DNA of 64,000 nucleotides from Acanthosepion esculentum (GCA_964036315.1 OZ038487.1:49454659-49518658), one strand, 5' to 3'. Shown: positions 20,240-32,584, counted from the first letter of the stretch. A program made the numbers and translations. Notes: generated by a model from the sequence alone, not told the origin.

Positions 20240-21420
20240 TTAGTTAGTGAATAAGCAAATAGAATTAGGTAGAAAGCAAGAGAAATAAAGAAATTTAAAA
20301 ACTAGGACCAAAAAGAAAACTATAAAGAATGTAAGAAAACAGAATGGAGAAATAAATGGAAGATTTGAGGGAAAAAATAACAAGAAATTTTAAAAAATTC
20401 AACAGAAATATTTAATGATTGAAAAGAACAAAAACAATAAAATGTAAGAGCATTAAAATAATAAGCAAACATCTCTGAGATAAAAAGAAAAATAGAAGCT
20501 AAAGTGATTGATTTCTTTGAGCACAAATTCAAGTCCCATATTTAAAAGTACTAATAACAAATCTGCAGGAAGAATGGAAAACAAATAGAAGGGGGAAAAT
20601 AAATCAAAAACTAAGAAGAAAGAAAGAAATAGATAGAGAAAAATAAATAAGAATAACAAAGAAAGAATAAAAGATAGAAGAAAGTATGAAAATGTAAAGT
20701 TTGGAGTGATGGCAAAGGAAAGACCAATAAAAAAAAAATAGAAGATTGAAATTTAAAAAGAGATTGAAATAAAGAGGGAGGTGATGTAAATTTTGGCATA
20801 ATGACAACAGGAGGAATGAAAAAAAGAAATTTAAAAAGATTGAAATGAAGAGAGAAAAGGTGCAAAGTTTGGAGTAATGAAAAAGGAAAGAATCAAAAAA
20901 AAGAAATTTAAAAAAATTGAAATTAAAAGAGAAAAGGTGTAAAGTTGGAAACTGTTACAAGAACAGGGAAATAAAAATACATGCAGAAAGAAAAATCAAG
21001 AATGAAAGAAATCAAATATACAAGAAATGAAAAAAAATGAATGAAAGTAAAACTTCAAAATAGAAAAAATTAAGAGAGACAAGGAAAAGGAAATAAGGGT
21101 TAAAAACTAAAAATAAGAAAAGATAAGTAAAAAGAAAGAAAGAAAGTAAATGGTTGTTGCGAACAAAAGTCAGCAAATGATGCACAATTGTGTAATAAAC
21201 GTCAGGAAAACCTGAAGATGGTAATACAATTGAGAAAACATAAAAACGAAAGTCGGATAGGTGGGGGGGGGGGAATAACAAAAATAAGAAATAGAAACAA
21301 AGGCAAAATAAAATCTGAGAGAGGAAAAAATAAAACAAATATGAACCAATGCCGCTGAATTTATTTGTTATAAATAAACAAGTAAAAGATAAAAATCACA
21401 TAAACTAAAAACAAATAATA
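20240..21420. repeat. purine-rich tract with ~75-90-bp tandem units
   Basis: The plus strand is almost all A and G. Three diverged tandem units begin near 20694 (AATGTAAAGTTTGGAGTGAT), 20784 (GATGTAAATTTTGGCATAAT) and 20858 (AGGTGCAAAGTTTGGAGTAA), and a fourth starts at 20936. Several F/L-rich minus-strand ORFs here are by-products of base composition. Confidence 0.6.
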
Positions 21421-21929
21421 ATAAAGCAATGTAAAAATTCTACCCACAGAGAGACCCTTTACTTCTCTTTGTCTCTGCCTTCAACAGAGCTTCCAAAAAT
21501 GGTGCAGTCTTAGAAAGCTAAACAAAAACAAGAAATGAAAGCTTATATATATATGTATGTATTCCCTCAGTCAGGTAGAGAAACAGTGTGCTCTTTCTTT
21601 TCACTACTAAACTTCATAAATCAAAACCCACCTTCTCATCACACCTCTTGAAAACGGTGGGGTGGGAGTGAGTTGAGAGGTGGGGAAAGGGTCTGTTGAA
21701 ATGGTAAGACAACAGACCCTTGCTTTGTTCACAGCCAAACTTTATTGCTGTTACTTTTTTTTTCAACACATGTAGTTTGTAAATTTTTGCTTGCTGTAAA
21801 CCAATGCTTGTAAATTGACACATATAGCTAATTACTAAGGTCATCTTAGTCAGACAAGAGGTAAAAAAATATGAGGTACCCAGTGACAATCAAATTCACT
21901 AATAATAATTTACCTTTTGGGTGATTATT

Positions 21930-22340
21930 TTATATCCTGTAACCCCTTTCCCACAGACAAAACTTTGTTAGCCCCCTCAATACTTTATTGCTATTTTCCT
22001 GACATGTTCCAATGACCCACATTGCTTAGATTCAACCAATCCATACCTTCAAAGCTAAGATATGCCATCTCATATACACATGGTCAACACATCCCCATTC
22101 TCTTCATATTCCATTGGTAAGGAGGAAGTTTCACTCAGATTGTTTCCTAGAAATGTTACTTTGTAGAACAGACTCCCAAGAGAATGATTCCCTGATCATT
22201 ACACTGTTCACCTCTAGGGTTGACTGTTATCTATCCTACCCATCCTGATAATATACACTTCTTATGCCTTAACAATATCCTCATTCAGTAGCCCTGTGTT
22301 TTAAGGAGTTCTTGGGTACTTCATTTGGGGGAACTTTAGC
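21930..22340 (+). pseudogene. LINE-A fragment
   Basis: The relic of the C-terminal coding region and 3' end begins at CTGTAACCCCTTTCCCACAG and has TTCCATTGGTAAGGAGGAAG, then a CTTTGTAGAACAGACTCCC relic of the LWNSLP block, and ends with AGGAGTTCTTGGGTACTTCA. Many stops; no open frame. Confidence 0.5.
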
Positions 22341-22479
22341 ATAAAATAAAGACTAGTTTTCTAATGATGGAGCCATGAGGAAGTATCCAAGTATCTCTTA
22401 AACTTAGCTCAAACCTCAAGTGCAGGGTATTCAGTGAGAAAAGGGTGTTCTGTTATTTAATTTTTTTTTAATGCTTGTG

Positions 22480-22481
<2 letters not shown>

Positions 22482-22549
<68 letters not shown>
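22482..22549. repeat. (CA)n(TA)n microsatellite
   Basis: About 36 bp of CA followed by about 32 bp of TA, directly before a tRNA-like SINE head. Confidence 0.95.
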
Positions 22550-22552
<3 letters not shown>

Positions 22553-22907
22553 GTATTGGTTAGCAGCTTGGATTAAGGAATTGCAGAGGCATGTTCAAAT
22601 TCAAGTTGAATCCATTACATTCACTTGCGTGCTAATACCCTTGGGAAAGGTATGAATCCTTCCTCCAGCTGGGTTCTATAGCCCTGGATGGTAACTGATC
22701 TAGAAGAAGGACAACTCTGAATTCAAAACCTGCTGAGGGTCGTTTGGGGATATTGTGGTATGTAGTGCAACAGGTCTCTGTATTTGGCCCTTCAAAAATT
22801 GTAGATGGTTCTGCACAAAGCCATCACCACTATAAACAAATCATGTGCTGATGTCTGTTCCTAGGAACTGAATTACTTGACCCTCATACATCAAATGTGA
22901 TGGTCCA

Positions 22908-22908
<1 letters not shown>
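22550..22908 (+). mobile_element. tRNA-derived SINE between (TA)n tracts
   Basis: The head has TATTGGTTAGCAGCTTGG (A-box-like) and GTTCAAATTCAAG (B-box-like). It is followed by CCTTGGGAAAGGTATGAATC, a body block shared with the 5S/tRNA SINEs at 27400 and 36015. The element ends at the TA tract starting near 22911. Confidence 0.55.

Positions 22909-22910
<2 letters not shown>

Positions 22911-22964
<54 letters not shown>
22911..22964. repeat. (TA)n at the 3' end of a PLE
   Basis: Pure TA tract that directly abuts the PLE terminal repeat starting at 22965. Confidence 0.95.
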
Positions 22965-22966
<2 letters not shown>

Positions 22967-23091
22967 TTTCATTAAAAATGACAGACAAGGTACTACGGTT
23001 AAGTTTTTTATTTAATTTTTCTTGTGTATGAACAAGAGCTTTCTTTGCTGGACAAAGGGTGTGTAAAAACTGTCCAAATGTTTTATTTTCT

Positions 23092-23128
23092 GAGTGCTTT
23101 CGGCTATACCTTTAGCCATTATCAAGGA
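23092..23128 (-). ncRNA. hammerhead-like ribozyme core in PLE 3' repeat
   Basis: Minus strand: UUGAUAA (23119-23125), U, stem II GGCUA/UAGCC (23102-23117), GAAA (23098-23101), a one-pair stem III, then UC. Same U3-A8 form as at 9214-9250. Stem I is weaker here. Confidence 0.55.
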
Positions 23129-23196
23129 TGATTTGATTTTTCAGCTTAATTGAGTGTGTGCATTATGTATATGTCTTAGTGTGTAGTAGTGGTGTT

Positions 23197-24310
23197 TTAA
23201 TTTCCAAATACGGTTAGCACATTGTGGCTTTGTTCGTAGTTAATATTGTTAAAGGTAGGCTTTTTCTTTTTTATTATTAAAGCCTCCATTATTTTTAACC
23301 TTTTTTTACAGGTGGAAGCAATTAATATATTTGTGTTTTCTACTAGTATATTTCTAATGGAGCCTGGTAAATTTTTGTGTCTGTTTAAATGGGTTCTAAT
23401 GGAGCTGTAATCGAATAGGTGTAACGTAAGATGTCTGGATAAGCATGTGGTTGTGTAACCGATGTAATTATTTATGAGTCCGGTTTCGTTAGGAACGCAG
23501 TTCCTTAAGAGGCATTTGAACTCATAAATAATGTTCGTTCTTTGCAATTTTGACTTAACAGGCGTGTTGTTATTTTTGAGGATGAGGTTAGCTGTCTTAA
23601 ATTTTTTATAATAGAAAATTAATTTGATTTTTTTATTTGGGTCGATTGGGGTGGTGTATTTCTTTATGATATGTCTTAGTGAGCATTCATCTTGTTTGTA
23701 ATTCTTATGCATTTGGTTTTTGTAATAAATGTGTATGTGATTTTTGACTGTGTGTTCACTTTCATTATTACTTACTTTAGGGAGAAATAGTCTTATTTGT
23801 TGGTCTATAAGATGGTTAGGGAAGCCGTTGTTGATTAGGGTTTGTTTTACGTTATTAAGTTCTTTGAGGAAGAGTAGTCTAGAGGATGAATTTTGGTATG
23901 CTCTTTCTAGAAAGTTTTTTATTACAGCTATTTTATACCTAAGTGGACATTCACTTTTAAAGTTTAGGTGACAAGAGTTCTTGCTGTTGGGTTTTTTGTA
24001 TAAGGATGTAATGAAAGTGTTATTGCTGTATTCAACGAGGACATTGAGGAATAGAAGTTTGTTTTTCTGGCTAAGTGAAGTTAAGGACAGAGTTTTTCTC
24101 AAATGTAGTCTTAAGTGTGTCTATTTGTTTCATGTTGTTCGCTAAAATGAAAATATCATCTACGTAGCGTACGTTTGTTTTCGATTTACGGACTTGTATG
24201 AATATCGTATTTTCTACGTGGGACAGGTAATAGTTGGCAAAGCATGGGCCGAGTGTATTTCCCATGCTGACGCCATTAGTTTGGGTGTAGATATTGCCAT
24301 TATGGTCATA
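23197..24310 (-). pseudogene. Penelope-like reverse transcriptase C-terminus plus GIY-YIG endonuclease
   Basis: Two overlapping frames form one protein after a single frameshift near 24090. The upstream frame reads NGVSMGNTLGPCFANYY (RT motif B) and VRYVDDIFILANN (motif C with intact catalytic DD). The downstream 301-residue frame (24102-23197) reads KNKLLFLNVLVEYSNNTFIT, LYKKPNSKNSCHLNF, a linker with KNYKQDECSLRHIIKKY, then TNIIYEFKCLLRNCVPNETG, NNYIGYTTTCLSRHLTLHL (GIY-YIG core with the conserved arginine) and a K-rich end KIMEALIIKKKKPTF. This enzyme pairs a telomerase-like RT with a nuclease that opens the target. Truncation and the frameshift make this copy inactive, yet it is clearly the youngest PLE here. 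Confidence 0.85.
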
Positions 24311-24334
24311 GAATGGGACTTTGGTTGTGCATGC

Positions 24335-24339
<5 letters not shown>

Positions 24340-24370
<31 letters not shown>
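24340..24370. repeat. (TA)n at the truncated 5' end of the PLE
   Basis: A TA tract right at the truncation point of the PLE. The 24371-24829 stretch that follows is AT-rich and unassigned. Confidence 0.95.
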
Positions 24371-24373
<3 letters not shown>

Positions 24374-24829
24374 GTTGTAGCTTCTGTCTCTTTGTTATAT
24401 ATTATATTTTTATAATTTTTCATTTTTTTTACAGGCTTTTTTTTAAAATCTATTCTGTATATATTATATTTTACTTCAACTATTACTGTAAGATGATAAA
24501 TATTTTGAGAAAAGGCACATTTTACTACAGCAAAAATCTTTAAATTTTTATAATATGAAAGATCTTTCAATTTCGCTTTTAATGATCATTATCTTAAAGG
24601 GATGAACTACCTTTTATCTTACTGTTAAATACAAATTTAAATAATTAGGTGCTAATTTTACCCAAATACCCTTAAATATTTTAAAAATACTAATTTCAAT
24701 AAACAAATATTGAAATAAGAAAATTTAACTTTAAATTTAGATTTAGTAATTTAATCACTTGAAATTCAGTGGTAATTATTAGTCCTATTCTACCTTATAA
24801 TACTGCTAATTAAAATACTTAGTGTTGTT

Positions 24830-25334
24830 TGTTACTATTTTTACTTGTACTTTTTCAGTGAAATGTCTTTCAGCCAAATGTCTGGCCACGGGAAGACCCT
24901 ATGTCTGGCACCTGGACTCTGTACCATGCCATACAAGCAGGAGAACTCAGTCATGGTGGTCAGGCAATTTCTGCAACCACATCATCCCTTACATCTGGCC
25001 ACCTAACTCCCCAGACTGCAACCCTCTTGATTATTATGTGTGGGGTGCAGTTCAGTAAGAGACCAACAAAACTCTTTGTAACACCAAAGATGAACTGAAG
25101 GCAAGCATTATGGCTGCATTCGCCAACTTAAACAAAGAGATCATCCAGACGAGTTGCAAGAGATTTTGAAGTTGTCTGGAGGCCGCAGGTGAAACGAATG
25201 GTGATTTTATTGAATAAATTTACTCTTTAGCATTTGACGATATTTTTGTGCAGTATTAGCAAATGTATCTGTTAAAATGAGATGTCAGTGTTATTTTAAT
25301 TTTGGCATAATTTAAACGACAATTCATCCATTGC

Positions 25335-25336
<2 letters not shown>
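24830..25336 (+). pseudogene. MarB mariner-like transposase C-terminal half plus TIR
   Basis: The plus-strand frame reads GRPYVWHLDSVPCHTSRRTQ, the second catalytic block with D followed by HxS/R as in Tc1/mariner QDxAPxH motifs. It continues with PPNSPDCNPLDYYVWGAVQ (third catalytic D) and KDELKASIMAAFANLNKE. Stop codons and one frameshift lie between blocks. The 3' end (AATTTAAACGACAATTCATC) corresponds to the TIR of the copy at 10316-11370 and runs up to a TA tract at 25338. The 5' half, including the HTH region and first catalytic D, is absent. Confidence 0.75.

Positions 25337-25337
<1 letters not shown>

Positions 25338-25401
<64 letters not shown>
25338..25401. repeat. (TA)n microsatellite
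   Basis: A 64-bp TA tract at the end of the MarB copy. Confidence 0.95.
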
Positions 25402-25403
<2 letters not shown>

Positions 25404-26630
25404 GGAGGGGGCAATGTTTGGATATTTTTGACTGGAGCTCTATTCAACAACTCACTTGGTTTGCATCAGTTACAAAACAAACAAAATTAATATATTCTGA
25501 TGAATATGAAACAAGATAAGAGCCCAGTAGTCTATAATTCTTTACTAAAAATTTATAAATCTTCACAACTCTTTTCTTGTTCTTCAGTATGCTTTATGCC
25601 TTTCAGTTTAATGTACTTTGCTCATAGAAAGCAAACTGCCCACCACTGTTTTTAGTTTTATTATTATGATTTAGGGAAACATCATAAAAAAAGTCATATG
25701 AAGTTGTATGCATCACTACCATTATTGAATGCTGGTTCAATTAGAACTGTTGCAGCCAAACAATTCAGAAAAATGTTCCATTTTGCCATAATAAAAATCT
25801 GCCAAAACATCAACGTGAAGAAATTATATGGCCAAGAATGAAATTCTTTTCTTAGAAATTTTGTCTCATTTTTTTTGTGAAAAACTTTTTCAAAATATTT
25901 GACTAATTTTATAAATATTATATGTGACACCATTTTCCAGAAGTTTTTTTTCCAATTTCAGTTGAAGTATTTTTTTTCCTATTCACTTCAAAAATATTTT
26001 TCTTTAAATATGTAGTTTTCATTCCATTTACATAAATGAATTCTTTCTCTAATAAACAACTTTTTCTTCCAATGTCTACTACAATGCTCTCTGGTATAGA
26101 ATATTTTTAGTTTTCCTGTCAGGAGCTAAACATTTCTGATGTTTCCAACTCATCAAAAAAGAAGCACACAATTGACTATAGAAAAAAAAAAGAGGATTCT
26201 AAAACTCACAAGAATTATAATTTGGAATCGCTTTTTCCAGGCTTAATTGTACATTTCTTTATGAAAACTGATATCACAGGCAGGGTTTATAAAATGAATA
26301 TTTCAAAATTTGCATTCAATCTTAAGGTTACATATTAACACATTAAATTCTCGCTGCAATAAAATGAAAGACTAATTACAGTTGTATTTTAATGCCAACT
26401 GGATTTTTAAAACTTGGTGTTGGCAAGGTTTTCATTTTTCTGAGTTAAGCTCTACTCAGAATTTTCTCACTTAGATGCAGTCAGTTTCAACACAAACAAA
26501 ATAAAAAGTTTTAACAAATATGACAAAAATGATAATTGAAGATAGAAGTTTACAAATTTTTCACCAAAAGTTTATAAATCTTCATTTTTTTCATTTTTCT
26601 CTCTGTGTCTTTTTTTTATTTAGCACTATT
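25402..26630. other. AT-rich stretch without recognised feature
   Basis: Chance ORFs on both strands; none shows a motif that I can place. Confidence 0.4.
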
Positions 26631-26634
26631 GTCA

Positions 26635-26910
26635 TCACTTGCATTATATATAGTCAATGTAGACCATTATTATTATTATGTATTCTCTTGTATCATATAA
26701 AAACTTTCTACACCATTATTATTATTATTGTTGTTGTTACTTGTATCATATATAAATACAGTAGACCGTTATTATTATTATTATATATTTACTGGCATTA
26801 CATATAAAAACTGTAGACCATTATTATTATGTCTTCTTTTATATCATATATAAACACTGTAGCTTATTATTACTATTATTATTATGTTTTCACCAGTATT
26901 ATATATTGTT
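26635..26910. repeat. ~50-bp minisatellite with embedded (TTA)n
   Basis: Five to six units of the form CATATATAAAAACTGTAGACC followed by (ATT)n and a T-rich spacer begin near 26640, 26690, 26745, 26797, 26844 and 26895. Confidence 0.75.
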
Positions 26911-27399
26911 TTAAGTGCATGAATTCGTATCAGTAAATCCTTAATATTGACTTTTCTGACTGTGACTTTAAATTCATGTCTGACAGAAAAAATATTTTCC
27001 TTGGCCTTAAATATTTATAAAACTATGAGGAAATAAACTAAAATATTTAAAAGGATGAGTTTTCAAAAAATAAATAAAATACAAAAGCCAGAAAAGAAAC
27101 TAAATAATTCAAGAAAAAAAACTTTCTCTAAAGGTTAGATACCTCTTTTTTTCCTTTTTATTTATATCACTCTCTCTCTCTGTAAAAACCGTCTGATCCC
27201 AAAGGAAGATTGCGTCCTCTTAGGTTTTCTGCATTGATACATTTTTTTTTTCATATCTCTCTCACCATAAAAACTGAAAATATATCTTTCTTGCTATGAG
27301 TTTTCCAAAACATTTTATGATCCTTATGGATTTTAAAAAAGGGAAATATTTAATTAATCTTGTACAGAATGGCTTACAGCAATATCATTTTGAAAAAAA
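26911..27399. other. AT-rich stretch without recognised feature
   Basis: Contains a short (CT)n run near 27170. Nothing else recognised. Confidence 0.4.
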
Positions 27400-27725
27400 A
27401 AAGGTTCTCAAATTATCACCAAAGTTAAGCAACTGTGCCTTGCCAGTACCTAAACAGATAATGACTTGGGAATAGCAGATGATATAAGCTTGGATGTGCA
27501 GGTGGTGTAATTGATCACAGCTTGGAATTGGAAATCAGAGAGCCAAGTTCCAATTCCTGTTGGGTTTGTTATATTCACTTATGTGCAAATATCCCTGGGA
27601 AAGATATGAATCAATTTCTTCTCCTTCAAGTTTGGGTTAGTTAACAATCTAAAATATTTTCTGGCTTTAAATAACCTGCCTAAGGTTGATAAGCCATAAA
27701 AAAACTAATCAATCAAATCTTATAC
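27400..27725 (+). mobile_element. 5S/tRNA composite SINE, copy 2
   Basis: 5S-like part: TTATCACCAAAGTTAAGCAA, then GCCAGTACCTAAACAGATAA and GACTTGGGAATAG. The tRNA-like part has GGTGGTGTAATTGATCACAG and B-box AAGTTCCAATTCC. The body has CCCTGGGAAAGATATGAATC. The tail TTTAAATAACCTGCC then AAGGTTGATAAGC is followed by A-rich AATCAATCAAAT. Body and tail differ from the 541-bp copy at 6536. Confidence 0.7.
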
Positions 27726-28019
27726 ATAAGAACCCTCTTGCTTCCTGTTTTCAAAATGTCCTAATCAGAACATCCAGAAAAAAAGATAGCAGACCTAATA
27801 AATCAAATGTATAAAAAAAGTAAACATTATGAAATTCTCAAGATTGAATTTGTGTAACTTTTGAGAATTGTTGAATAAGAATACTAGTTTGAAAATTGGT
27901 AGATATAGTTCAGTCAGTTATGTACCATGCGTGGTACACACTTTGGTGATCATGTATCTTTCGATACATGACTGACAAGGCAGATTTTTTTCTACAGTAG
28001 GTTGCCATTTCTTTCTACA

Positions 28020-28205
28020 GTAGACCAATTGCCATCCAAGGCTATAGAACTCAGTCTGTCCTGATATTTGCCTATAACTGGGGGGAGAAGAAGAGGATTC
28101 ATACCTTTCCCAAGTTATTAGCATGTAAGTGAATATAATGGATTTGACTGGAATTTGAACTTGACCCTCTGCTTCCTCAATCCAAGCTGCTATCCATTAC
28201 TTCAA
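28020..28205 (-). mobile_element. tRNA-derived SINE fragment
   Basis: The complement of GAGGATTCATACCTTTCCCA (body block) and of a tRNA-like head ending CCTCAATCCAAGCTGCTATC. It is the same head type as 22550-22908, reversed. Confidence 0.55.
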
Positions 28206-28399
28206 CATCTTGTTAAATCACTATACATACAGAATACTAGAATGGACCCATAAGTTTGTTACCGGATACATATTTATAAACTGAATGTTGATCTGAAATT
28301 TTCATTGTATAATGTTTAATCTGTGATTAATATTTATGATTAAGTGCACAGAGAAGTAAAAAGATTATTTTGAAAAATAAATATTTTTTTATCTAAAGC

Positions 28400-28885
28400 T
28401 TTGTTAATGATGAATTATTTTTCACTCTACAACTTCTTTCCCACGGCCAAAATGTTGTTAGCACCTCACTATACTATCACTATTTCTATGGCAAATGTTC
28501 AAACAAGCTGCATTGCTTATTTTCATCAGTTCAAACCTTCAAAGTTACTCATTTCTTTCATATTCTTCAGAAGTGTCACTTTATGGAAACGACTCCTGTG
28601 AGGTTGCTTCCTTGACCACTACATTCTTAACCTTTTTAAATTTATGGTCAACCATTATCTACCCTACATATGCTCATAATATGCATCTCTTCTTCTTTAT
28701 GGCCTTATAACAGTCTCATTCAGTAACACTCTACTTTGAGTAGCTCAAGTCTTGAGCTATTATCTATCATGTAGGATAGATAATCCTCATAAACTGTACT
28801 TCTTACATCCTCCACCTATGCTCATGTAACAGTCTCATTCAGTAACCCTCTACCTTGAGTGGGTCTTGGTCTTTGTCTTGGGTGA
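28400..28885 (+). pseudogene. LINE-A fragment with repeated 3' part
   Basis: Starts ATGAATTATTTTTCACTCTA and follows the LINE-A layout through CTTTATGGAAACGACTCCTG to the tail. The tail region (CAGTCTCATTCAGTAACNCT, CTACCTTGAGT) occurs twice, near 28705-28760 and 28815-28880, so the 3' end carries a ~115-bp local duplication. No open frame. Confidence 0.5.
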
Positions 28886-28944
28886 AGATTCATATAAAAA
28901 TATGCTTTTTTCATCATTAGTTTACAGATTTACTGATGTGGCTG

Positions 28945-29697
28945 CAGAGTGCAGCTGATAAATTCTTGCCTAAATTACACAAAAATGAAAATAACACTGA
29001 TATCTCATTTTAAGAATTATATTTACCAAAATTACACAAAAATATCTTGAGTAAATTCATTCCATAAAATCGCCACTGACTTCATCCATGACCTCCTTAA
29101 GATTTCGGAATGTCCTGCAACTCATCTTGCTTAAGTTGGTGAATGCTGCCATAATCATTGCCTACAGTTCATCTTTGGTGTTACAATAAGTTTTGTTGGT
29201 CTCTTGCTCAACTGTGCCGCACACATAATAATCAAGGGAGTTGCAGCTTGGGGAGTTAGGTGGCCAGATGTAAAGTGTAATGTGGTCACAGAAATTGTCT
29301 GACTGCTATGACTGGGTTCTCCAGCTTGTGTCATAAGATCTTCGAGCAACCACCCTCTTGACTCAGGGTAGTACTACCTCCTCAAGACACTTGATGTAGA
29401 CCTCCGTATTAAGTCTTGAGGCCCTGTGGGAAGATGAATGGAGGCATAACATCGGCATCACTAGTGATCACTCCAAACATCTTTGTAATCACCATTAGTT
29501 ACATCCAACTCTTGGCACTACAGCATCTCATTTCCAAAATTTCTGTTGGATTGAATTGCATCATAGTGCTCTTATTCTCACAGACATTGCCCAGCCGGCC
29601 TTACTATATCCAGTGCATTGGACAAAATCAAAAACAAACAATGTGCATGCACAAAATTAAAAATCTAAAATGGCGACAATTTACCCATCGCACCTCG
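28945..29697 (-). pseudogene. MarB mariner-like transposon, degraded copy
   Basis: The left end near 28945 (CAGAGTGCAGCTGATAAATT) and the right end (complement starting CGAGGTGCGATGGGTAAATT) are decayed TIRs. On the minus strand the interior gives NSLDYYVCGTVEQETNKT and NTKDELxA, equal to the third catalytic block of the copy at 24830. The middle is shortened. At 752 bp it is far below a full element, so it is internally deleted. Confidence 0.7.
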
Positions 29698-29699
29698 GT

Positions 29700-30628
29700 T
29701 GGTGAAAATTTCTGCTTACTTGACTCATAGGGAATCAGGATTTTACCATTTCCCTATTGTTTTTTGTTTTTGTTTTTTCTGTAAATCACATTTTTGTGGT
29801 GTCTCATTCAAAAAATCAACAGTTCTTTAAATCAAACATCGGACATCTTTCCCTCTTTTACCATTCATTTCCATTCTTATAGCCATTTTCTATTGTACAT
29901 GATTGCACCATCTTAGTGGTATTTGCTTACTGCACAAGACCAAAAAATTCCGATTTTACTGATCGTGCCAAATAGAAAGCTCCTCAATCAAAGGAAATAT
30001 TTTAGACAGAGAAAAAGAGTGAAGAGAAAAGAAAAAAATGGAAATAAAGTTAATTTTTCTCTTTTTTTTTTATTTTGTGAAGTGAGAAGAGGTTGCTTTT
30101 AGTATTTTTAATAGTTTTTGATATCTGTGATTTTTTTTTTTCATTGCATCCTCCCTCTCCCCACTGTTGTGTTTCTGCCATTCTCATTGTTGTGTTTGTG
30201 AATGAAATAGAGAAATTATAGAGAAGGCCATGGTGGTTTGGTGTAGACCCTAGTTGACAGTGCAAGCCTTAAAAGCTTTTTATTACTGTCTTCAAAAGAG
30301 ATAGAGGCTTTGTGGAAAAAGTCTGGTTTACCTATATTTATACTTATCAATAAACAGTCCTTTTTGTAAAAGAAGGCAAGTGAAGAAAAAGAAAACTTAA
30401 AAAGGAATTTAAAGAAACATATAATGTGTGTATCAGACAGACATGAAGACAAATATAAAAACTAATGATTTTATTTATATCCATGCATATATTTATCCCA
30501 TTACACATGCATTGAACAACTTGATACACAAATATAAAGATATGACATACACACACACACACATATATATATGATGAAGGTGCTGTAACATTTTATATAT
30601 CAAAATACTACAGTACCATGTATTTATA
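29700..30628. other. AT-rich stretch without recognised feature
   Basis: T-rich and A-rich runs and chance ORFs. A short (AC)n(AT)n run lies near 30550. Confidence 0.4.
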
Positions 30629-30629
30629 T

Positions 30630-30665
30630 GATAGGGTGCTGAAAAGTTCTCAGCCAAGCCTACTT
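30630..30665. repeat. mariner-type terminal inverted repeat remnant
   Basis: AGGGTGCTGAAAAGTTCTCA, a mariner-type end, resembles the end of the small element at 54106-54219. No partner end or transposase was found nearby. Confidence 0.35.
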
Positions 30666-30769
30666 CCTAAAATACTATTTCAATGAATTTTAGGATTTTT
30701 TAGAATAGTGATTTTGGGGAAGTGAGTTTTCAACTCTCACTCATATATGATTAAGTTATATATATATAT

Positions 30770-30880
30770 ATATCTGGAAGTTTCACATCTGAAGTGATCA
30801 TCAAACATGTCTTGATAACTGCTTAAGGTGTGAAACTGTCGGTCATCATGCAGTGTTTATTTCCATGTGCTTATTTGTTA
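30770..30880. repeat. hammerhead-like repeat, copy 1
   Basis: Follows a TA run (30756-30771). It contains CTTGATAACTGC, a short loop, GGTGTGAAAC and TCATCATGCAGTGTTTATTT. The order resembles a UUGAUAA core, a UGC/GUG-type stem and GAAAC. Sister copy at 61770-61880. Confidence 0.35.
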
Positions 30881-30889
30881 TATATGTAT

Positions 30890-32040
30890 ATATGGAAGGT
30901 TTAATGATGACTTTACATATAACTGAAATGTACAATATACCAACTTAATCAATAGACATTAAGATCTATGCAGATCTTCAACAATGTAACAGCAGTTTAT
31001 ATGTATATATGAAAATATACATGTGCACACTATAACCTAAAATTACAAAACAGACATATATACACACACAACTCCCACACCATCCAACCCCATAAATACC
31101 CACTCATGCAGACCAATACCTGTGTTTATGTAAACAGTCTAAAGAATAAATCTCATTTCTATCACTTCATTGAAAATGGCTTTTCTATTCATGGAGATCT
31201 TTAACTTTGAAGGAGAGAAAATGGGTTCCATTATCAGAAAAATTAACTTTTGCAACTATGAAAAGGTTGTGGGCTCACTCACATTGAAAGTACCAGGGAA
31301 GATGGATGATGAAAAAGGATGAGAGAATTATTCTATATTTTGGATGAGAGATGGAAGCAATACAATAAACTGACTTACTAAGATGTTCAGGTTGAAGATT
31401 TCTCTCTGAAAGAATGGTTTTTCTTTAAAGACACAAAAGACTTCAAAGAACTCAAAGAATAGAGCCCAGCTTTTGCACAATATCCAGTCTAAAGCTCTTT
31501 ATGCTTAGTTTTATTTGCAACAAACTTAATTGAAGCAGAGAAAATGGCTTTTTCTCTTTTCTTTTTGTGTTGGTGTGCGTGTTCAGTTGAGGTTTGTCAA
31601 ACAAAACAATTGGGATTGCTATTTTACTGCAGAGTTCACTTTCAGTCAAGACACCCCTCTCCCCATACACATTTATGAATCCATTCTGATTCTTTAATAC
31701 TAAAGAATTATATTCTCAGGCTACATTCTCCAATTCCATTGATCTTTGAAAATTCTGATTAAATGTTACATTATGCTTGTGTTCATTTTAGCTTCACTGA
31801 AAATTTGCTTTAACTAAATCATTATAAATATCTGTTCTCTAAAACGTTATAGACTAAGAAAGACGCTAACCTTTTAAGACGTCATGTGAGTATAAACATT
31901 ATCAGTGCGAGTTACAATATTAAGCTAAATCAGTTTTTTTTTCTTTTTAGAACATTGAAGAGTTATATCGTGTGTTAAAAGTTGGCTAAATTCAACAAAT
32001 AAATAAGTTATAGACCAATATATTTAAATGATTTTTCTAA
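30890..32040. other. AT-rich stretch without recognised feature
   Basis: No gene or repeat family recognised. Confidence 0.4.
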
Positions 32041-32044
32041 TTAT

Positions 32045-32205
32045 TTACAGGCAGGCTATTGTCCTCATCTTTGTTGTCATTGCTATATTTTGACTGTTGG
32101 CCTTCATCAGGTGCTTGCTAATTTAGAATGCACAATGGCTGAAACATTATAACAAGATGGAGATAATAGTCCCCATGTAAATAATACCACTTCATTCCAG
32201 AAATT
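32045..32205. repeat. inverted pair of SINE-T tails
   Basis: The left arm (complement) has GGCTATTGTCCTCATCTTTG and GGCCTTCATCAGGTGC; the right arm has GCACAATGGCTGAAACATTA and GATAATAGTCCCCATGTAAA. The left arm's minus strand reads CUGAUGA then AGGCC. The tRNA part seen in other copies is missing, leaving two tails head to head. Confidence 0.55.
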
Positions 32206-32584
32206 TAGAGAATTTTTTTTTTTTTATCTTGGCTGTTATAACTAACACATGTTTGCATTGATTGTGTGTTTGGGTTAGGTATATATTTATACCCAACCAA
32301 CATGCATACATTCAAAGGATTACATAAAAATTAATTGCTTTATGTCCAATTCACACACTGAGGATCAAACTCAATATTAGTAAGCTAGTACAAGTAATTA
32401 TTGTTACCTATACTAGCTTGCTAACCATTACTTCATAATCAAGGTACCCATGTCCTGTGTCAAGTAATTTCTTCCTACCTCTTTGCATTTTGTCTTTATA
32501 AAAGATCATAAAAACTTGGAAATTTCAATATATTTTTCTTTATTTGATGGCTCCCCACAATTTCTTGTCTTTTGAAAGCTCTTA

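Larger units (their letters stand above)
22965..24335 (-). mobile_element. 5'-truncated Penelope-like element, best-preserved copy
   Basis: A minus-strand element with (TA)n at both edges (22911-22964 and 24340-24370). The order in element sense is: RT motif B, motif C, RT end, linker, GIY-YIG nuclease, about 200 bp of terminal repeat with a hammerhead core, then (TA)n. It is truncated inside the RT, just upstream of motif B, so the 5' half is missing. Confidence 0.85.

Noticed and set aside
20320..21338. Several F/L-rich minus-strand ORFs resembling membrane proteins
   Set aside because: They mirror a purine-rich low-complexity plus strand with tandem units; there is no hydrophobic pattern beyond composition.
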